A stretch of 64,000 nucleotides of DNA from Pseudomonas serboccidentalis (GCF_028830055.1 NZ_CP101655.1:4045019-4109018); one strand, 5' to 3'; numbered from the stretch's first letter, positions 34,384 to 44,744 are shown. Translations and numbers: made by a program. The notes: generated from the letters alone by a model not told the origin.

Positions 34384-35088
34384 CTACCAACCGAGGGTTT
34401 CTTTCAGGAACGGAATTGTCAGCTTGCGCTGCGCCTGCAGCGAGGCCTGATCCAGCTGTTCGAGCAGGTCGAACAATGCACTCATGCTGCGGGTGCCGCG
34501 GGTCAAAATAAAATGCCCGACTTCGTCGGTCAGGTGCAGACCGCGACGCGATGCACGCAATTGCAGAGCGCGCAGTTTGTCTTCATCGGAGAGCGGACGC
34601 ATCTGGAAGATCAGCGCCAGGGTCAGGCGCGATTTAAGGTCGGCCAGTTTGACCGGCAGCTCCCGTGGCGAAGTAGACGCGGCGATCAGCAAGCGCCGAC
34701 CGCTGTCACGCAGACGGTTGAACAGATGAAACATCGCCTCTTCCCAGTCCGGCTTGCCGGCAATCACCTGCAAGTCATCCAGGCAGACCAGTTCGTACTG
34801 TTCAAGGTTGTCGAGAATGTCGATGCCGCGATCCATCAACTCGGCCAGCGGCAGGTACACCGCCGGTTCGCCCATCTGTTCAAAACGCAGGCAAGCGGCC
34901 TGCAACAGATGCGTACGCCCTACGCCGTGCTTGCCCCACAGGTAGATCAGGCTTTCGGTCCAGCCGGCGTCGGCTTCGCATAGGCGCTCGACATAGCCGA
35001 GTGCAGCGGCATTGGCGCCTGGGTAGTAGTTGATGAAGGTGGCGTCGTCACGCAGACGCACACCTAGGGGCAGCTGAATCGGTTTCAT
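34384..35088 (-). CDS. hda: DnaA regulatory inactivator Hda
   Basis: Hda, with the DNA-loaded sliding clamp, triggers ATP hydrolysis by DnaA after initiation and so prevents re-replication. The 234-residue protein starts MKPIQLPLGVRL, in which QLPL is the clamp-binding motif. The AAA+ core has the Walker A variant LWGKHGVGRTHLLQA (Arg in place of Lys, as is usual in Hda), Walker B ELVCLDDLQVIAG, sensor I LIAASTSPRELP and box VII LKSRLTLALIFQM. It lies 220 bases downstream of the permease gene's start region on the same strand and may share its transcript. Confidence 0.95.
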   Translation of the reverse strand: MKPIQLPLGVRLRDDATFINYYPGANAAALGYVERLCEADAGWTESLIYLWGKHGVGRTHLLQAACLRFEQMGEPAVYLPLAELMDRGIDILDNLEQYELVCLDDLQVIAGKPDWEEAMFHLFNRLRDSGRRLLIAASTSPRELPVKLADLKSRLTLALIFQMRPLSDEDKLRALQLRASRRGLHLTDEVGHFILTRGTRSMSALFDLLEQLDQASLQAQRKLTIPFLKETLGW

Positions 35089-35307
35089 GCTGACTGAACA
35101 GTTCTCAAGGAACCGTTAGTGGCCTCTGTGTAAAGTTTGCGAAGTTTATACCCGTGAAGCTGAGCGCACAATGCGACAGACCCCAAGCAAAATCAAAGGT
35201 TTGCGTTAACACGCTGGTTTTATGACAGTTTCTCTGACGCGGCGCTGAACAAACCCACCGCAAAACACGGGCCAACCCGGCGCAATGCCGGGCCGCCCGC
35301 GACGACG

Positions 35308-36381
35308 TTACAACTCGGGTTCGTCGACCCCGCTGTAAATGTCGGAGTCCTTGTACAAGTCGTGCACATGGCGCACCAGCACCATGATCACCGCCGCCAC
35401 CGGCAATGCCAGCAAGACTCCGGTAAACCCGAACAGCTCGCCGCCGGCCAGAATCGCGAAAATCACCGCCACCGGGTGCAGGCCGATCCGGTCACCTACC
35501 AGCAGTGGTGTCAGCACCATGCCTTCCAGTGCCTGCCCCACCATGAACACCGCGACAATCCCGATCATCGGATACAGATCGCCACCGAACTGGAACAACC
35601 CGGCAATCAGTGCCGCGCCAATTCCGATCACAAAGCCCATGTACGGCACGATCGCCGCCAGACCGGCAATCAGGCCGATCAACAGCCCCAGCTCCAGACC
35701 CACGATCATCAGGCCCGCCGCGTAGATCACACCCAGTGCCAGCATGACCAGCAATTGCCCGCGCACGAACGCACCGAGCACCTCATGGCACTCACCGGCC
35801 AGCGAAACGATGGTTTCTTCACGATCACGCGGCAACAGGCTGCGGATCTTGGCCATCATCACGTCCCAGTCGCGCAGTAGATAAAAGCTCACCACGGGAA
35901 TCAGCACCAGGTTCGCCAGCCAGCCAATCAGCGCCAGGCTTGAAGCCGTCGCCTGACTCAGCACCACACTGACGATGTCTGTGGTCTGGCCCATGTGCTC
36001 GCTGATCGCAGCCTTGACCTTGTCGAACTTCCAGAAGCCGTCCGACAAGCCCAGCTTCGACTGCGCCCACGGCAGTGCCGTGTGCTGCAGCCAATCGAGC
36101 ATCTGTGGCGCCAGCTCGTACAGACGCAGCAACTGCTTGGCGAGCATCGGCACCAACACCAGCAGCAACGTGGTGACGATCAGCGTGAACAAGGCAAACA
36201 CCGCAATCACGCCCCAGGTGCGCGACAGGCCAAGCCGCTCCAGACGATCCACCAACGGATCGAACAGATAGGCCAGCAGCAACGCCACCAGAAACGGCGT
36301 GAGGATCGGATGCAGCAACCAGACAAACGCGCAAAGCAGGACTACCCCACCGAGCCAGAACCAACGCCGCGTATCGGCCAT
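35308..36381 (-). CDS. AI-2E family transporter (PerM-like)
   Basis: A 357-residue inner-membrane protein with about eight hydrophobic segments, of the family that includes TqsA, PerM and YdiK. The opening FVWLLHPILTPFLVALLLAY and the later PYMGFVIGIGAALIAGLFQF with GIVAVFMVGQALEGMVLTPL are typical family blocks. Some members export autoinducer-2, others act as sodium/proton antiporters; function here is open. It lies 35 bases downstream of the DUF2066 gene and upstream of hda, all on the minus strand, a gene order commonly seen with purMN in Pseudomonas. Confidence 0.9.
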   Translation of the reverse strand: MADTRRWFWLGGVVLLCAFVWLLHPILTPFLVALLLAYLFDPLVDRLERLGLSRTWGVIAVFALFTLIVTTLLLVLVPMLAKQLLRLYELAPQMLDWLQHTALPWAQSKLGLSDGFWKFDKVKAAISEHMGQTTDIVSVVLSQATASSLALIGWLANLVLIPVVSFYLLRDWDVMMAKIRSLLPRDREETIVSLAGECHEVLGAFVRGQLLVMLALGVIYAAGLMIVGLELGLLIGLIAGLAAIVPYMGFVIGIGAALIAGLFQFGGDLYPMIGIVAVFMVGQALEGMVLTPLLVGDRIGLHPVAVIFAILAGGELFGFTGVLLALPVAAVIMVLVRHVHDLYKDSDIYSGVDEPEL

Positions 36382-36415
36382 GTACCACTCCTGCTTCTTC
36401 TATATAAGGAAAGAC

Positions 36416-37474
36416 TTACCAGCGAAACCGCAACGACGGTGCAACAGGGCTTGGGGCCGGGGCTGCAACAGGCGCCGCGCCGGCAACGGCCGGTTGTGGC
36501 GCAGGCACCGGCGCCGGTACTTCAGCCGGCACCTCCTGCAACTTCGCCAGCGACAATTGCGCGCGTAACTGATCGGCACTGCCGCTGACCCGATACACGA
36601 TGCGATCGCCATCAACACTTTGCAGACGCACACCGAACGGCTCGAGTAACCGCAACAGCGCGGCGTAATGCTCCAGATTCATGCCCCGCACTTCCAGTGT
36701 CTGTTGACCCGAAGCACCCGGTTTGGCAACAAACCTCGGCGCCAGACGCTCGGCCACCGCCAGCATCACCGCATCAGCGACGGCGGCCTGATCGGCGCCT
36801 TGCACGCTGCCGGCTTCTTTCTGTTCGCCCAGCCACAGATGCCATTTGGCCTGCCACTGCCCGCCCTCTTCGTGCGCATGCACCGCCAGCAAGGCATCGG
36901 CGCCGTAACGCTCCGAAGCACCGCGCAACGGCGCTGGGTCGGTGCCATCCAGTACCGGCGCAGTGGCCACCAGTTGCTCACTCAGATCCGCCAGCGGCAA
37001 GCGCAATGGCAAGCCACGATGCTGGGCCGCCACACGCAACGGTGCAGCAGCGCCCTGGCCGTCACCGACCAGACTCGAACCTTCAGTCGAATCGTTCAGC
37101 CACCAGCTCAGAATCGACGGCCGGCTCGCCCCCCACACCGATAGCCCCGCGCGACGCAGCGCCTGCTCGGTGGTGGCCGGGTCGAAATCGACTTTCAGCA
37201 CTTCCGGCGGCCCGGCATCGAATCCGAACTGGCTGATGATCTGTTGCGGATCCTTGCGAATCGCCGCCAACCCCGGATTCTGCGGGGCCTTCGGGTCGCC
37301 GGTCAGACGCAACACCAGCGTATCCAGTGCCGCCTGAGTGGCGCGATCACGCTCTTCCGGTGCCTGGCTGCTGACCGGCTGGCGTACTTGATAGAGACCT
37401 TTGAGGTTTTCGGCATGACTCGCCAGGCTGACCACAGACAAACAACCCACAACCAACAATTTACAAAAACGCAT
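36416..37474 (-). CDS. DUF2066 domain-containing exported protein
   Basis: A 352-residue protein with a signal peptide (MRFCKLLVVGCLSVVSLASHA) and the DUF2066 pattern, including LYQVRQPVSSQAPEERDRAT at about residues 27-46, then LRRAGLSVWGASRPSILSWW. The C-terminus is a Pro/Ala-rich low-complexity tail (about residues 305-345) ending in RFRW. The family has no known function; it is probably periplasmic. It is divergent from purM, with 375 bases between, and is followed by the AI-2E-family permease and hda. Confidence 0.88.
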   Translation of the reverse strand: MRFCKLLVVGCLSVVSLASHAENLKGLYQVRQPVSSQAPEERDRATQAALDTLVLRLTGDPKAPQNPGLAAIRKDPQQIISQFGFDAGPPEVLKVDFDPATTEQALRRAGLSVWGASRPSILSWWLNDSTEGSSLVGDGQGAAAPLRVAAQHRGLPLRLPLADLSEQLVATAPVLDGTDPAPLRGASERYGADALLAVHAHEEGGQWQAKWHLWLGEQKEAGSVQGADQAAVADAVMLAVAERLAPRFVAKPGASGQQTLEVRGMNLEHYAALLRLLEPFGVRLQSVDGDRIVYRVSGSADQLRAQLSLAKLQEVPAEVPAPVPAPQPAVAGAAPVAAPAPSPVAPSLRFRW

Positions 37475-37849
37475 GGAAAATTCCCGTCGACAGGAGCGGC
37501 TGGAACAGGCCGCGTGAACCGATTAAGCAAGGCTTGTGACAATCTGCCATCGCAAAACATTCACACGGTAGCGGTAAGTTTTTGCACAGTGATAACGATA
37601 GACGGTTAATCGGCACACCTTATACAGGCACTCACCCGGCACAATTGCAAAAAATTTCAGTCGATTATGCCCCTGCCCGTCGGCGCGAGGATGGCCGCTG
37701 CCCCTCAAGCCTGATAAAATCGCGCGCCTTCGCAGACCGGCAACAGCCGGGCACCCCGAAATTCGCGTGAGGCTATCGCCCCACCGGTTTTGGCGTTCCC
37801 GCTGAACTCGGTCGTTACCCCTGAATCCCCTCCCCTAAAGGCCTGGATC
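37475..37849. promoter_or_regulatory. Divergent control region between DUF2066 and purM
   Basis: A 375-base region without a gene. The best promoter candidate for purM is the extended minus-10 CTGATAAAAT at 37711-37720 (TG then TAAAAT), with no good minus-35. This gives a leader of about 120 bases that contains a GC-rich part. I saw no purine riboswitch pattern or clear PurR palindrome. Confidence 0.4.
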
Positions 37850-38908
37850 ATGAGCAAGCAACCCTCCCTGAGCTACAAGGACGCCGGTGTAGACATCGAC
37901 GCCGGTGAAGCATTGGTCGAACGCATCAAGAGCGTCGCCAAGCGCACTGCGCGCCCGGAAGTCATGGGCGGCCTGGGCGGTTTCGGCGCCCTCTGCGAAA
38001 TCCCGGCCGGCTACAAGCAGCCTGTCCTGGTTTCCGGCACCGACGGCGTCGGCACCAAGCTGCGCCTGGCGCTGAACCTGAACAAGCACGACAGCATCGG
38101 CATCGACCTGGTTGCCATGTGCGTCAACGACCTGGTCGTTTGCGGCGCAGAGCCACTGTTCTTCCTTGACTACTACGCCACCGGCAAACTGAATGTCGAC
38201 ACCGCTGCCCAGGTTGTAACCGGCATCGGCGCCGGCTGCGAACTGTCCGGTTGCTCGCTGGTAGGCGGTGAAACCGCTGAGATGCCTGGCATGTACGAAG
38301 GCGAAGACTACGACCTGGCCGGTTTCTGCGTCGGCGTGGTGGAAAAGGCTGAGATCATCGACGGCTCGAAAGTCGCCACCGGTGACGCCCTGATCGCCCT
38401 GCCATCGTCCGGCCCACACTCCAACGGCTACTCGCTGATCCGCAAGATCATCGAAGTGTCCGGCGCCGACATCGAAAACATCCAGCTCGACGGCAAACCG
38501 CTGACCGACCTGCTGATGGCCCCGACCCGCATCTACGTGAAGCCGCTGCTCAAGCTGATCAAAGACACCGGCGCAGTCAAAGCCATGGCCCACATCACCG
38601 GTGGCGGCCTGCTCGACAACATCCCGCGCGTTCTGCCAAAAGGCGCTCAGGCCGTGGTTGACGTCGCCAGCTGGACTCGCCCGGCCGTCTTCGACTGGCT
38701 GCAAGAGAAAGGCAACGTCGACGAGACCGAGATGCACCGCGTGCTGAACTGCGGCGTGGGCATGGTGATCTGCGTGGCTCAGGAGCACGTCGAAGTGGCC
38801 CTGAACACACTGCGCGACGCCGGCGAGCAGCCTTGGGTCATCGGCCAGATCGCTGCCGCTGCCGAAGGCGCTGCACAGGTCGAGCTGAAAAACCTCAAGG
38901 CTCACTAA
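37850..38908 (+). CDS. purM: Phosphoribosylformylglycinamidine cyclo-ligase
   Basis: PurM (AIR synthetase) closes the imidazole ring in step five of purine synthesis. The 352-residue product carries the family blocks [20 protein letters not shown] (residues 8-27), [35 protein letters not shown] and [20 protein letters not shown]. The ATG at 37850 follows AAAGG by eight bases; the in-frame codon at 37790 lacks a ribosome site. Its stop overlaps the purN start (TAATG), so the two are translationally coupled. Confidence 0.97.
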   Translation: MSKQPSLSYKDAGVDIDAGEALVERIKSVAKRTARPEVMGGLGGFGALCEIPAGYKQPVLVSGTDGVGTKLRLALNLNKHDSIGIDLVAMCVNDLVVCGAEPLFFLDYYATGKLNVDTAAQVVTGIGAGCELSGCSLVGGETAEMPGMYEGEDYDLAGFCVGVVEKAEIIDGSKVATGDALIALPSSGPHSNGYSLIRKIIEVSGADIENIQLDGKPLTDLLMAPTRIYVKPLLKLIKDTGAVKAMAHITGGGLLDNIPRVLPKGAQAVVDVASWTRPAVFDWLQEKGNVDETEMHRVLNCGVGMVICVAQEHVEVALNTLRDAGEQPWVIGQIAAAAEGAAQVELKNLKAH

Positions 38909-39558
38909 TGCCAAATACCTGTGATGTCGTGGTGCTGTTGTCCGGCACCGGCAGTAACTTGCAGGCTCTGATCGACAGCACGCGGACCGGCGACAGCCCG
39001 GTCCGCATCGCTGCGGTGATTTCCAACCGCGCCGACGCCTACGGCCTGCAACGCGCCAGTGACGCGGGTATTGCCACCCGCTCGCTGGATCACAAGGCCT
39101 TCGAAGGTCGCGAGGCCTTCGATGCTGCCCTGATCGAACTGATCGACGAATTCCAACCGAAACTCGTGGTGCTGGCCGGCTTCATGCGCATTCTCAGCGC
39201 TGATTTCGTGCGTCACTATCAGGGTCGCCTGCTCAACATCCACCCGTCGCTGCTGCCCAAATACAAAGGGTTACACACTCATCAGCGCGCGCTGGAGGCC
39301 GGCGACGCCGAACACGGCTGCTCCGTGCACTTCGTCACCGAGGAACTCGATGGTGGACCACTGGTCGTACAGGCAGTAATACCGGTAGAGTTGCACGACA
39401 CGCCGCACAGTCTGGCGCAGCGAGTTCATGTCCAGGAACACCTGATCTACCCGATGGCTGTACGCTGGTTTGCCGAAGGCCGACTGGCACTCGGCGAACA
39501 AGGTGCTTTACTGGACGGCCAGTTACTCGCGGCCAGCGGCCACTTGATTCGACACTAG
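38908..39558 (+). CDS. purN: Phosphoribosylglycinamide formyltransferase
   Basis: PurN transfers a formyl group from 10-formyltetrahydrofolate to GAR in step three of purine synthesis. The 216-residue protein shows VVVLLSGTGSNLQALIDSTR near the start (phosphate-binding loop), AGFMRILSADFVRHYQGRLL, the catalytic block NIHPSLLPKYKGLHTHQRAL (Asn, His) and VTEELDGGPLVVQAVIPV with the catalytic Asp. Its ATG overlaps the purM stop by one base. A DUF3108 gene follows after eight bases and is probably in the same transcript, which ends at a terminator near 40300. Confidence 0.97.
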   Translation: MPNTCDVVVLLSGTGSNLQALIDSTRTGDSPVRIAAVISNRADAYGLQRASDAGIATRSLDHKAFEGREAFDAALIELIDEFQPKLVVLAGFMRILSADFVRHYQGRLLNIHPSLLPKYKGLHTHQRALEAGDAEHGCSVHFVTEELDGGPLVVQAVIPVELHDTPHSLAQRVHVQEHLIYPMAVRWFAEGRLALGEQGALLDGQLLAASGHLIRH

Positions 39559-39566
39559 GAGATTTT

Positions 39567-40280
39567 ATGCGTCGCGCCCTGCTCTTCGCTTGCGCCTTGC
39601 TCGCCCTGCCCTTCGCGCAGGCGGCAGACCTTCAACCGTTCTCCGCCAGCTACACCGCCGACTGGAAGCAGTTGCCCATGAGCGGCACCGCCGAACGCAG
39701 CCTGACCAAGGAAGCCAACGGCGTCTGGAAACTCAGCTTCAAGGCATCGATGATGATCGCCAGCCTGACTGAAGAAAGCACCCTGACCCTGGACAAGGAC
39801 ACCCTGCTGCCACAGTCCTACCACTTCGAACGCGGTGGTCTGGGCAAGGCGAAAAAGGCTGATCTGGACTTCGACTGGAACAGCAAGATGGTCACCGGTA
39901 CTGATCGCGGCGATCCGGTCAAGGTTCCGCTGAACCGGGGCATGGTCGACAAGTCCACCTATCAACTGGCGCTGCAGCATGACGTCGCCGCTGGCAAAAA
40001 GACCATGAGCTACCAGGTGGTCGATGACGGTGAAGTCGACACTTATGACTTCCGCGTACTGGGGTCGGAGAAAGTCGACACCAAGGCCGGCCAGATCGAT
40101 GCGATCAAAGTCGAGCGTGTGCGCGATCCGACGCAAAGCAAGCGCATCACTGTCCTGTGGTTCGCCAAGGACTGGGATTACCTGCTGGTCCGCCTGCAAC
40201 AGGTTGAAACCGACGGCAAGGAGTACAACATCATGCTCCAGGACGGCACGGTCAACGGTAAAACCGTTAAAGGCAGCTGA
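39567..40280 (+). CDS. DUF3108 domain-containing exported protein
   Basis: A 237-residue protein with a signal peptide (ALLFACALLALPFAQAAD) and the DUF3108 pattern of an all-beta, lipoprotein-like periplasmic fold: FSASYTADWKQLPMSGTAER, then YHFERGGLGKAKKADLDFDW and a C-terminal YLLVRLQQVETDGKEYNIML. The family has no firmly known function. It follows purN by eight bases and is followed by a strong terminator, so it appears to be the third gene of a purM-purN-DUF3108 operon. Confidence 0.88.
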   Translation: MRRALLFACALLALPFAQAADLQPFSASYTADWKQLPMSGTAERSLTKEANGVWKLSFKASMMIASLTEESTLTLDKDTLLPQSYHFERGGLGKAKKADLDFDWNSKMVTGTDRGDPVKVPLNRGMVDKSTYQLALQHDVAAGKKTMSYQVVDDGEVDTYDFRVLGSEKVDTKAGQIDAIKVERVRDPTQSKRITVLWFAKDWDYLLVRLQQVETDGKEYNIMLQDGTVNGKTVKGS

Positions 40281-40298
40281 TTCGCCGTTACAAAGAAG

Positions 40299-40323
40299 AG
40301 CCCCGCCAATGCGGGGCTTTTTT
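40299..40323 (+). terminator. Rho-independent terminator after the purM operon
   Basis: AGCCCCGC, loop CAAT, GCGGGGCT then TTTTTTG. It begins 19 bases after the DUF3108 stop. Confidence 0.92.
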
Positions 40324-40355
40324 GTGCCTGACGTTTCTCCCACATCACAACCCCC

Positions 40356-40440
40356 TGTAGGCGCTGCGGCACGCTGCGATCTTTTGATTCTGCTTTAAGA
40401 TCAAGGATCAAAAGATCGCAGCGTGCCGCAGCTCCTACAG
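40356..40440. repeat. Inverted repeat pair, type B, between convergent genes
   Basis: TGTAGGCGCTGCGGCACGCT with GCGATCTTTTGAT, facing its complement which ends GCAGCTCCTACA. It lies between the purM-operon terminator and the stop of the chemoreceptor gene, nine bases before the latter. Confidence 0.88.
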
Positions 40441-40448
40441 CGATATCT

Positions 40449-42074
40449 TCAGACCGAAAACTTCGCCACCATACTGTTCAAATCCACCGCCAGCCGCGAC
40501 AACTCCTGACTCGCCGCGCTGGTCTGGTTCGCCCCGGCAGACGTCTGCATCGCCAGATCGCGGATGTTCATCAGGTTGCGATCCACCTCCCGCGCCACTG
40601 CCGCCTGCTCCTCCGAGGCGCTGGCGATCACCAGGTTGCGCTCGTTGATCAAGGTGAACGCCGAGGCGATCTCCTCCAGCGCCACGCCCGCCGCCTTGGC
40701 CAGCTCCAGCGTCGAATTGGCGCGCAGGCTGCTCTGCTGCATCGAACTCACCGCCGAATCGGTGCCCTGCCGAATGCCACCGATCATCTGCTCGATTTCC
40801 TGGGTCGATTGCTGGGTGCGATGCGCCAGCGCCCGTACCTCATCGGCCACCACCGCAAAGCCGCGCCCCGCATCCCCGGCTCGCGCCGCCTCGATCGCCG
40901 CATTGAGCGCCAACAGATTGGTCTGCTCGGCAATCGATCGAATCACGTCGAGCACTTTGCTGATGCCGTGCACCTTCTGCGCCAGATCATCCACCTGCGT
41001 GGCGTTGGACGTGACATCTTCAGCCAGAGATTGGATTGAAGTCACAGTCTGTCTGACCTGCTCGCGCCCATGCTGGGCAATGCGGTCAGACTCGCGCGAC
41101 GCCTCGGACGTCGCCACCGCATTGCTCGCCACCTCTTCCACGGCGGCAGTCATCTGATTGACCGCCGTGGCGGCTTGCTCGATCTCCAGGCTCTGTTGAT
41201 GCAGCCCGCGCGTGGCGTCTTCGGTAACGCAACTCAACTCCTCCGAGGCCGACGCCAACTGGCTGGACGACTCGGAAATCTGCCGGATGGTGTCGCGCAA
41301 ATTGTGCTGCATGCTTTTCAGCGCCTGCAGCAACCGCGCCGGTTCGTCCTTGCCGGAAATGCTGATGTCGCCCGTCAGATCGCCACCGGCCACCACTTGC
41401 GCCACACCCAACGATTGCGCCAGGGGCAAGACGATGCTGCGGGTCAGCAGCAGCGCCAGGCCGATGGTGATCAGCGCAGTGATGCCGATCATGACCCCGA
41501 CCCAAACCCGCGAATTGATGAACACCAACCGTGCCGCTTCGGTCGCGAGGTTGGCGTTGTGCTTGTTCAGTTGGACCAGGTCGCGCAGGGTGACGGCGAT
41601 CTCATCCGCCAACGGGCTCATCTGGTTGTTGAGAATCGCCGCCGCCTCCTCCACCCGATTCTGCGCGGACAGCTGCATGACCTGCGCCTGAAACTCCAGA
41701 TACTTGTGTTCGGCAACCTTGAAGCGATCGAACAAGTTGCGCTCCTCGGGCAACACGATCAACACGTCATAGCGTTGCTGGGCTTCGCTCAATACGCCGC
41801 GCAGCTCGTTGAGCTTGGTGACATTCTGCTCCAGCGCCTGCGCGTCGCGATTGAGCAGCAGGCGCATGGTCAGCGCCCGCAGGCGCAGCATGTCCTGACT
41901 CATCTCGCCGACCGCCATCACGCTCGGCAGCCAGTTGTTGTCGACCTCATCAGACTGCGCGCGCATGTTCGACATTTGCAGCAGGGCGAACGCCCCCAAG
42001 GCAAACACCATCAGCGCCAGCACCCCAAAACCCAGGCCGGCACGCGGTGCGATATTGAGACTACGGATACTCAT
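40449..42074 (-). CDS. Methyl-accepting chemotaxis protein
   Basis: A 541-residue transmembrane chemoreceptor. Membrane helices are at about residues 12-34 and 190-212, enclosing a periplasmic four-helix-bundle sensor. A HAMP segment follows (about 212-265), then the signalling domain with the conserved hairpin tip [20 protein letters not shown] and [20 protein letters not shown]. No C-terminal pentapeptide for CheR is visible. The ligand is unknown. The ATG at 42074 follows GGAG by eight bases. A sequence matching 7 of 8 bases of a sigma-28 minus-10 (GCCGATAC) lies about 57 bases upstream. Confidence 0.93.
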   Translation of the reverse strand: MSIRSLNIAPRAGLGFGVLALMVFALGAFALLQMSNMRAQSDEVDNNWLPSVMAVGEMSQDMLRLRALTMRLLLNRDAQALEQNVTKLNELRGVLSEAQQRYDVLIVLPEERNLFDRFKVAEHKYLEFQAQVMQLSAQNRVEEAAAILNNQMSPLADEIAVTLRDLVQLNKHNANLATEAARLVFINSRVWVGVMIGITALITIGLALLLTRSIVLPLAQSLGVAQVVAGGDLTGDISISGKDEPARLLQALKSMQHNLRDTIRQISESSSQLASASEELSCVTEDATRGLHQQSLEIEQAATAVNQMTAAVEEVASNAVATSEASRESDRIAQHGREQVRQTVTSIQSLAEDVTSNATQVDDLAQKVHGISKVLDVIRSIAEQTNLLALNAAIEAARAGDAGRGFAVVADEVRALAHRTQQSTQEIEQMIGGIRQGTDSAVSSMQQSSLRANSTLELAKAAGVALEEIASAFTLINERNLVIASASEEQAAVAREVDRNLMNIRDLAMQTSAGANQTSAASQELSRLAVDLNSMVAKFSV

Positions 42075-42204
42075 TACTCTGGCTCCTTCCAAAAGCGCTG
42101 CATCAACCCTGCAGCTGGTTGCTCTAGAAGGTATCGGCCCGGCGCCGATTTGCGTAAGACCAAAACGTGATATCAAAAGGCCTTGATACTTCCAACCCTC
42201 GGAA

Positions 42205-43236
42205 TTAACGATTCAGCGAGGTTTTCCCGGACTTGGGCGCCGTTCGCGGCAATATCGCCAGGAAGTTGTCCCGGGCGACTTTGCGCGCGACGTCCTCGGG
42301 CAAGGCATCAAGGAATGGCGTGAAGCTGTGCATTTCCTTTCCGAGTTTGTTGAATCGGCCTACAACATCCGAGCCGAGCATGAAGCGCTCGGGGTATTTC
42401 TCCACCAATGCCAGCCACTCCCGACGGGGTTTGCCCTGCTCATCCAGCAGATACGGCGTGAGCATGCTCCACGACAAATCGATGAACAGATTCGGATACG
42501 CCTCAAGCAACCGGCTGACGGTGGGCAGAAGGAACTTCAACTGCGTCTGGTGCCGATGAATCTCCGCACTGGTGCCAGCATGAGCCCAGATGAACCGGGT
42601 GTGCGGATGATTACGCAGCGGTTCTTCGACTTCCTTCAGGTACAGCGGATTTTTCTCACGCTTGGAGGTGATGTTGGAATGCAGCATCACCGGCAGATCG
42701 TGTTCCGCCGCCAGGTGATAGATGCGTGTCATCGCCTCGTTGTTGGCCCGCGGTGTATCGCCGGCAGTCAGCGCCGTCAGGTCATCATGGCGGGTGAACA
42801 CTTCGCCGATGCCCTGCCACAACCCCGGATACAGATCAAGCAAGCGTTGGATATGCGCAGCGGAGTTCTTGTCGTTGGGGTTGAACCCAGACAGAAACGG
42901 GTGAAAGTGCTGACGCTGCTCCGGGGTCAGTTTTTGCACGGCATCGGCGACGATCATGTCGGTGGCGCTGTACCAATAGGCATCAGCGTCATCGCCGGCG
43001 TAATAGCGCGGACGCTTGGGTTCGTCTTCGTGCCATTTCTTCGCCACCGGAATCCCGGAAATCATCACGTGATCGATGGAATTATCCTTCATCGCTGCCA
43101 GCAATTTCGTCATGCCGGCAGTTTCCTGGAAGAAATCCACGTAGTGCAGGTGCGCATCGCTGTAGGCGTAATCGCGGGCACTGGCGGCGCCGGCAAATGC
43201 CAGCAGGCAGGCAAGACTCAAACGAAACAAGGACAC
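42205..43236 (-). CDS. Exported amidohydrolase-family protein
   Basis: A 343-residue metal-dependent hydrolase of the amidohydrolase-2 (TIM-barrel) type, exported by a signal peptide ([20 protein letters not shown]). Metal ligands are in [10 protein letters not shown] (His-x-His), [24 protein letters not shown] and [11 protein letters not shown]. Members are decarboxylases or hydrolases of aromatic or lactone substrates; the substrate here is not known. I prefer the GTG at 43236 since CGGAG lies seven bases upstream; an ATG at 43260, adding eight residues, has no ribosome site. Confidence 0.85.
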   Translation of the reverse strand: MSLFRLSLACLLAFAGAASARDYAYSDAHLHYVDFFQETAGMTKLLAAMKDNSIDHVMISGIPVAKKWHEDEPKRPRYYAGDDADAYWYSATDMIVADAVQKLTPEQRQHFHPFLSGFNPNDKNSAAHIQRLLDLYPGLWQGIGEVFTRHDDLTALTAGDTPRANNEAMTRIYHLAAEHDLPVMLHSNITSKREKNPLYLKEVEEPLRNHPHTRFIWAHAGTSAEIHRHQTQLKFLLPTVSRLLEAYPNLFIDLSWSMLTPYLLDEQGKPRREWLALVEKYPERFMLGSDVVGRFNKLGKEMHSFTPFLDALPEDVARKVARDNFLAILPRTAPKSGKTSLNR

Positions 43237-43388
43237 AAGTAATCTCCGGCAGGTAGGCATAGCCTAGACCCTGAGCCGACAACAACGGTTCATCCTGCAG
43301 GAAAGTGGAACGCGTGCTTGTGGGAATGCTCTATAACTGCAAGGTCTTTTTTGATCGCACGACTTTTCCTACTGCCAGTGAGGTTGCC

Positions 43389-43805
43389 ATGACTGTTACC
43401 GTCAACACCGTCTCCGCCGAGGGTTTTCGTCACACCGTAAAGATCGATGACCACGAATTGTTTGCCGACGTGCCGAAGTCTGCCGGCGGCGAAGGCACCG
43501 CCCCGGAGCCGCACGACTACTTCGACGCTGCCCTCGGCGCCTGCAAAGCCCTGACCCTGAAGATGTACGCCAAGAAGAAAGACATCCCGCTGACCGGTGT
43601 AGGTGTCGAGGTCAAACGCGACAACAGCGAAGAGCAAAAAGGCAAATACGTGTTGCACGTCACCCTCACGCTCAAAGGCGTGCTGACTGACGCGCAGCGC
43701 GAAGAGTTGCTGCGGGTGGCCGATCGCTGCCCGATCCACAAACTGATGACCACCACCGACGTCAGCATCGAAACCCACGCGCCACAAGGCTTCGACAGCC
43801 AGTAA
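43389..43805 (+). CDS. OsmC-family protein
   Basis: A 138-residue protein of the OsmC/Ohr superfamily of thiol-dependent peroxide reductases. The two Cys regions are LGACKALTLKMYAKKKD (Cys near residue 56) and VADRCPIHKLMTTT (Cys near residue 117), consistent with the family, and PHDYFDAALGAC is a typical block. The start at 43389 follows GAGG; the upstream in-frame codon at 43305 is not supported. It may act against organic peroxides, but many relatives (YhfA-like) have no proven role. Confidence 0.88.
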   Translation: MTVTVNTVSAEGFRHTVKIDDHELFADVPKSAGGEGTAPEPHDYFDAALGACKALTLKMYAKKKDIPLTGVGVEVKRDNSEEQKGKYVLHVTLTLKGVLTDAQREELLRVADRCPIHKLMTTTDVSIETHAPQGFDSQ

Positions 43806-43866
43806 TCCCTCTCGTGCCAGCGGCGGGTTATGCTTCTGGCATCACCCGCTCAGCCTGGAATGCACC

Positions 43867-44739
43867 ATGGACACGCCACCCCTGATCATCCGCCCACGCG
43901 CCGAAGACGTCGAAGGCCAGCCGATCCTGCGCCCGTTGCCGTCGGCCAAATGCCGCAGCGTCGGGCCTTTCGTGTTTTTCGACCACATGCTCGAGACGGT
44001 TTATCCGACGGGCAAAGGCATGAACATCCGACAGCATCCGCACATTGGTCTGTCGACCCTCACCTACCTGTTCGAAGGGCAGATCCAGCACAAGGACAGT
44101 CTCGGCTCCGATCAAGTGGTCAGCGCCGGTGATGTCAGCTGGATGACCGCCGGCAGCGCCATTGCTCACGTCGAGCGCACGCCCGAACCGCTGTGGGAGC
44201 AAAGCTTCACCCTGCACGGTTTGCAGATCTGGCTGGCTTCGCCCAAGGAGCACGAGCAAGGTCCGGGACATTACAGCCATCACCCGGCGGCAACCCTGCC
44301 GCTCAGCGATAACCTTGGCGTGCAGATTCGGATGATTGCCGGGTCAGGCTTTTGCCTGGAATCGCCGGTGCAGGTGCTTTCTCCGACGCTTTACGCCGAA
44401 GTGAAGATGCAGACGGCGACCACGTTGCTGATTCCCGCCGAACATGAAGAGCGAGCGGTGTATGTGCTGAGCGGGGATGTGCAGTTGAATGGCGAAACCC
44501 TCGAACCCCATGCGCTGGCGGTGTTGCCGACCGGTGAGGAGATGAGCCTGTTTGCCGAAAGTGATGTGCACGCGGTGGTGTTTGGCGGCGCAGCGCTGGA
44601 CGGGCCACGGCGGATCAACTGGAATTTTGTCGCGAGCGATCCGGCGGCGATTGATGAAGCGCGGCGCAAATGGGCGGCCGGGGATTGGCCGACGGTGCCG
44701 GGGGAAGTTGAGCGGATTGAATTGCCGGTAAGCCGTTAA
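43867..44739 (+). CDS. Pirin-family protein
   Basis: A 290-residue bicupin. The N-terminal cupin has the metal ligands in IRQHPHIGLSTLTYLFEGQI (about residues 55-74) with the following QHKDSLGSDQ and a Glu in AHVERTPEP. The C-terminal cupin is degenerate. Bacterial pirins include quercetinases and regulators of pyruvate metabolism; function here is not shown by context. It is 61 bases after the OsmC gene on the same strand and converges on the hydrolase gene across a repeat pair. Confidence 0.9.
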   Translation: MDTPPLIIRPRAEDVEGQPILRPLPSAKCRSVGPFVFFDHMLETVYPTGKGMNIRQHPHIGLSTLTYLFEGQIQHKDSLGSDQVVSAGDVSWMTAGSAIAHVERTPEPLWEQSFTLHGLQIWLASPKEHEQGPGHYSHHPAATLPLSDNLGVQIRMIAGSGFCLESPVQVLSPTLYAEVKMQTATTLLIPAEHEERAVYVLSGDVQLNGETLEPHALAVLPTGEEMSLFAESDVHAVVFGGAALDGPRRINWNFVASDPAAIDEARRKWAAGDWPTVPGEVERIELPVSR

Positions 44740-44744
44740 AAGCG

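Noticed and set aside
35240..35300. GC-rich stem CCCGGC/GCCGGG after the AI-2E-family gene as a terminator
   Set aside because: On the coding strand the stem is not followed by a T run, so I do not list it as a terminator.
37475..37849. Purine riboswitch or PurR box ahead of purM
   Set aside because: I could not find the purine aptamer core or a clear palindrome; only a candidate minus-10 is noted.
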